In this document: positions 6,655 through 6,917 of the stretch, in pieces | Layout: each line of letters opens with the position of its first letter | Numbering within the stretch: position 1 is the first letter of the stretch | Assembly (NCBI GenBank): GCA_902783535.1 | Contig: CACZRJ010000113.1 | Coordinates: 1 to 6,917, forward strand | Direction: 5' to 3' | DNA: 6,917 nucleotides | Source: an uncultured Ruminococcus sp. | Lineage (GTDB): Bacteria; Bacillota; Clostridia; Oscillospirales; CAG-382 | Program-made: the position numbers and the translations under genes | Notes under the pieces: generated by a model | The model's input: the letters and a program-made list of their open reading frames with translations, nothing else | Database searches by the model: none | What the model was told of the DNA's origin: nothing

Positions 6655-6917
6655 GAAGAACGGCTGTCTGCGCGCTCGTGCTCGCCCTGGCCCTGCCCGG
6701 ATGCGCGGCTGTTCGTCACGCGCCGGTCCCGTACGAAAGCGAAGTGGAGGACATCATGGAAAGCAGAGAAACAGATTCCGCCGGACGTTCCGAGGCGCCG
6801 GTTTCGTCATCCGCCGGAAAAAAGGAGTATATTCCGGAAAACAGTGTTTCCTGTCCGCCCGCGGAAGAGCCGCCGGATGCCGGATACCCGGAGGGATTCG
6901 TCCTGCTGACGGACGTC
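6651..6917 (+). CDS. Putative lipoprotein, partial at the right edge
   Basis: The first 89 residues are present and the frame is still open at the window end. The start MRRTAVCALVLALALPGC is a short signal peptide with lipobox LPGC, putting the lipidated cysteine at residue 18; Pro at -2 is less usual. A Ser/Glu/Pro-rich tether (about 25-78) follows, then YPEGFVLLTDV, where a folded domain may begin. The GFV..DV pattern recalls the start of VanX-like D-Ala-D-Ala dipeptidase domains (peptidase M15), but too little is visible to claim it. The ATG shares ATGA with the previous stop, and no strong ribosome site is seen, so translational coupling is likely. Confidence 0.7.
   Translation, partial: MRRTAVCALVLALALPGCAAVRHAPVPYESEVEDIMESRETDSAGRSEAPVSSSAGKKEYIPENSVSCPPAEEPPDAGYPEGFVLLTDV

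Overview
The window looks like chromosomal DNA from a moderately GC-rich member of the Bacillota, most likely an uncultured gut-type Clostridia. The grounds are AGGAGG/GGAGG ribosome sites before most genes, near-consensus sigma-A promoters, Gram-positive style solute-binding and other lipoproteins, and protein sequences of the kind common in Oscillospirales and related orders. The placement is an inference from protein style. No rRNA, tRNA, CRISPR array, integrase or transposase was seen.

Layout. Positions 1-167 hold the control region of the first gene: a perfect TTGACA-17-TATAAT promoter with a 9-bp inverted repeat around its -35 box. A MurE-type Mur ligase gene (168-1646, +) follows. It converges on, and overlaps by 28 bp, trmB (1619-2311, -), the tRNA m7G46 methyltransferase gene. 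trmB has its own promoter at 2416-2388. A two-way hairpin terminator (2438-2499) separates it from the next unit.

Positions 2511-5909 form one apparent + strand operon: promoter, a sugar isomerase/epimerase-like TIM-barrel gene (2603-3400), an SDR dehydrogenase of the D-mannonate oxidoreductase (fructuronate reductase) type with a TTG start (3426-4286), a solute-binding lipoprotein gene (4336-5859), and a strong intrinsic terminator. The likely theme is uptake and catabolism of hexuronates or related sugar acids, but no permease or kinase gene lies in this stretch.

After the terminator come a conserved protein of uncertain function, resembling proteins labelled AlkZ-related (5971-6654), and an ATGA-coupled lipoprotein gene that runs off the right edge (6651 onward).

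Most of the window is ordinary housekeeping and carbon metabolism. The points most worth a second look are the diverged MurE active-site motifs, the tail-to-tail overlap with no terminator for the murE transcript, the operator-like repeat over the consensus promoter, and the solute-binding protein gene without permeases.
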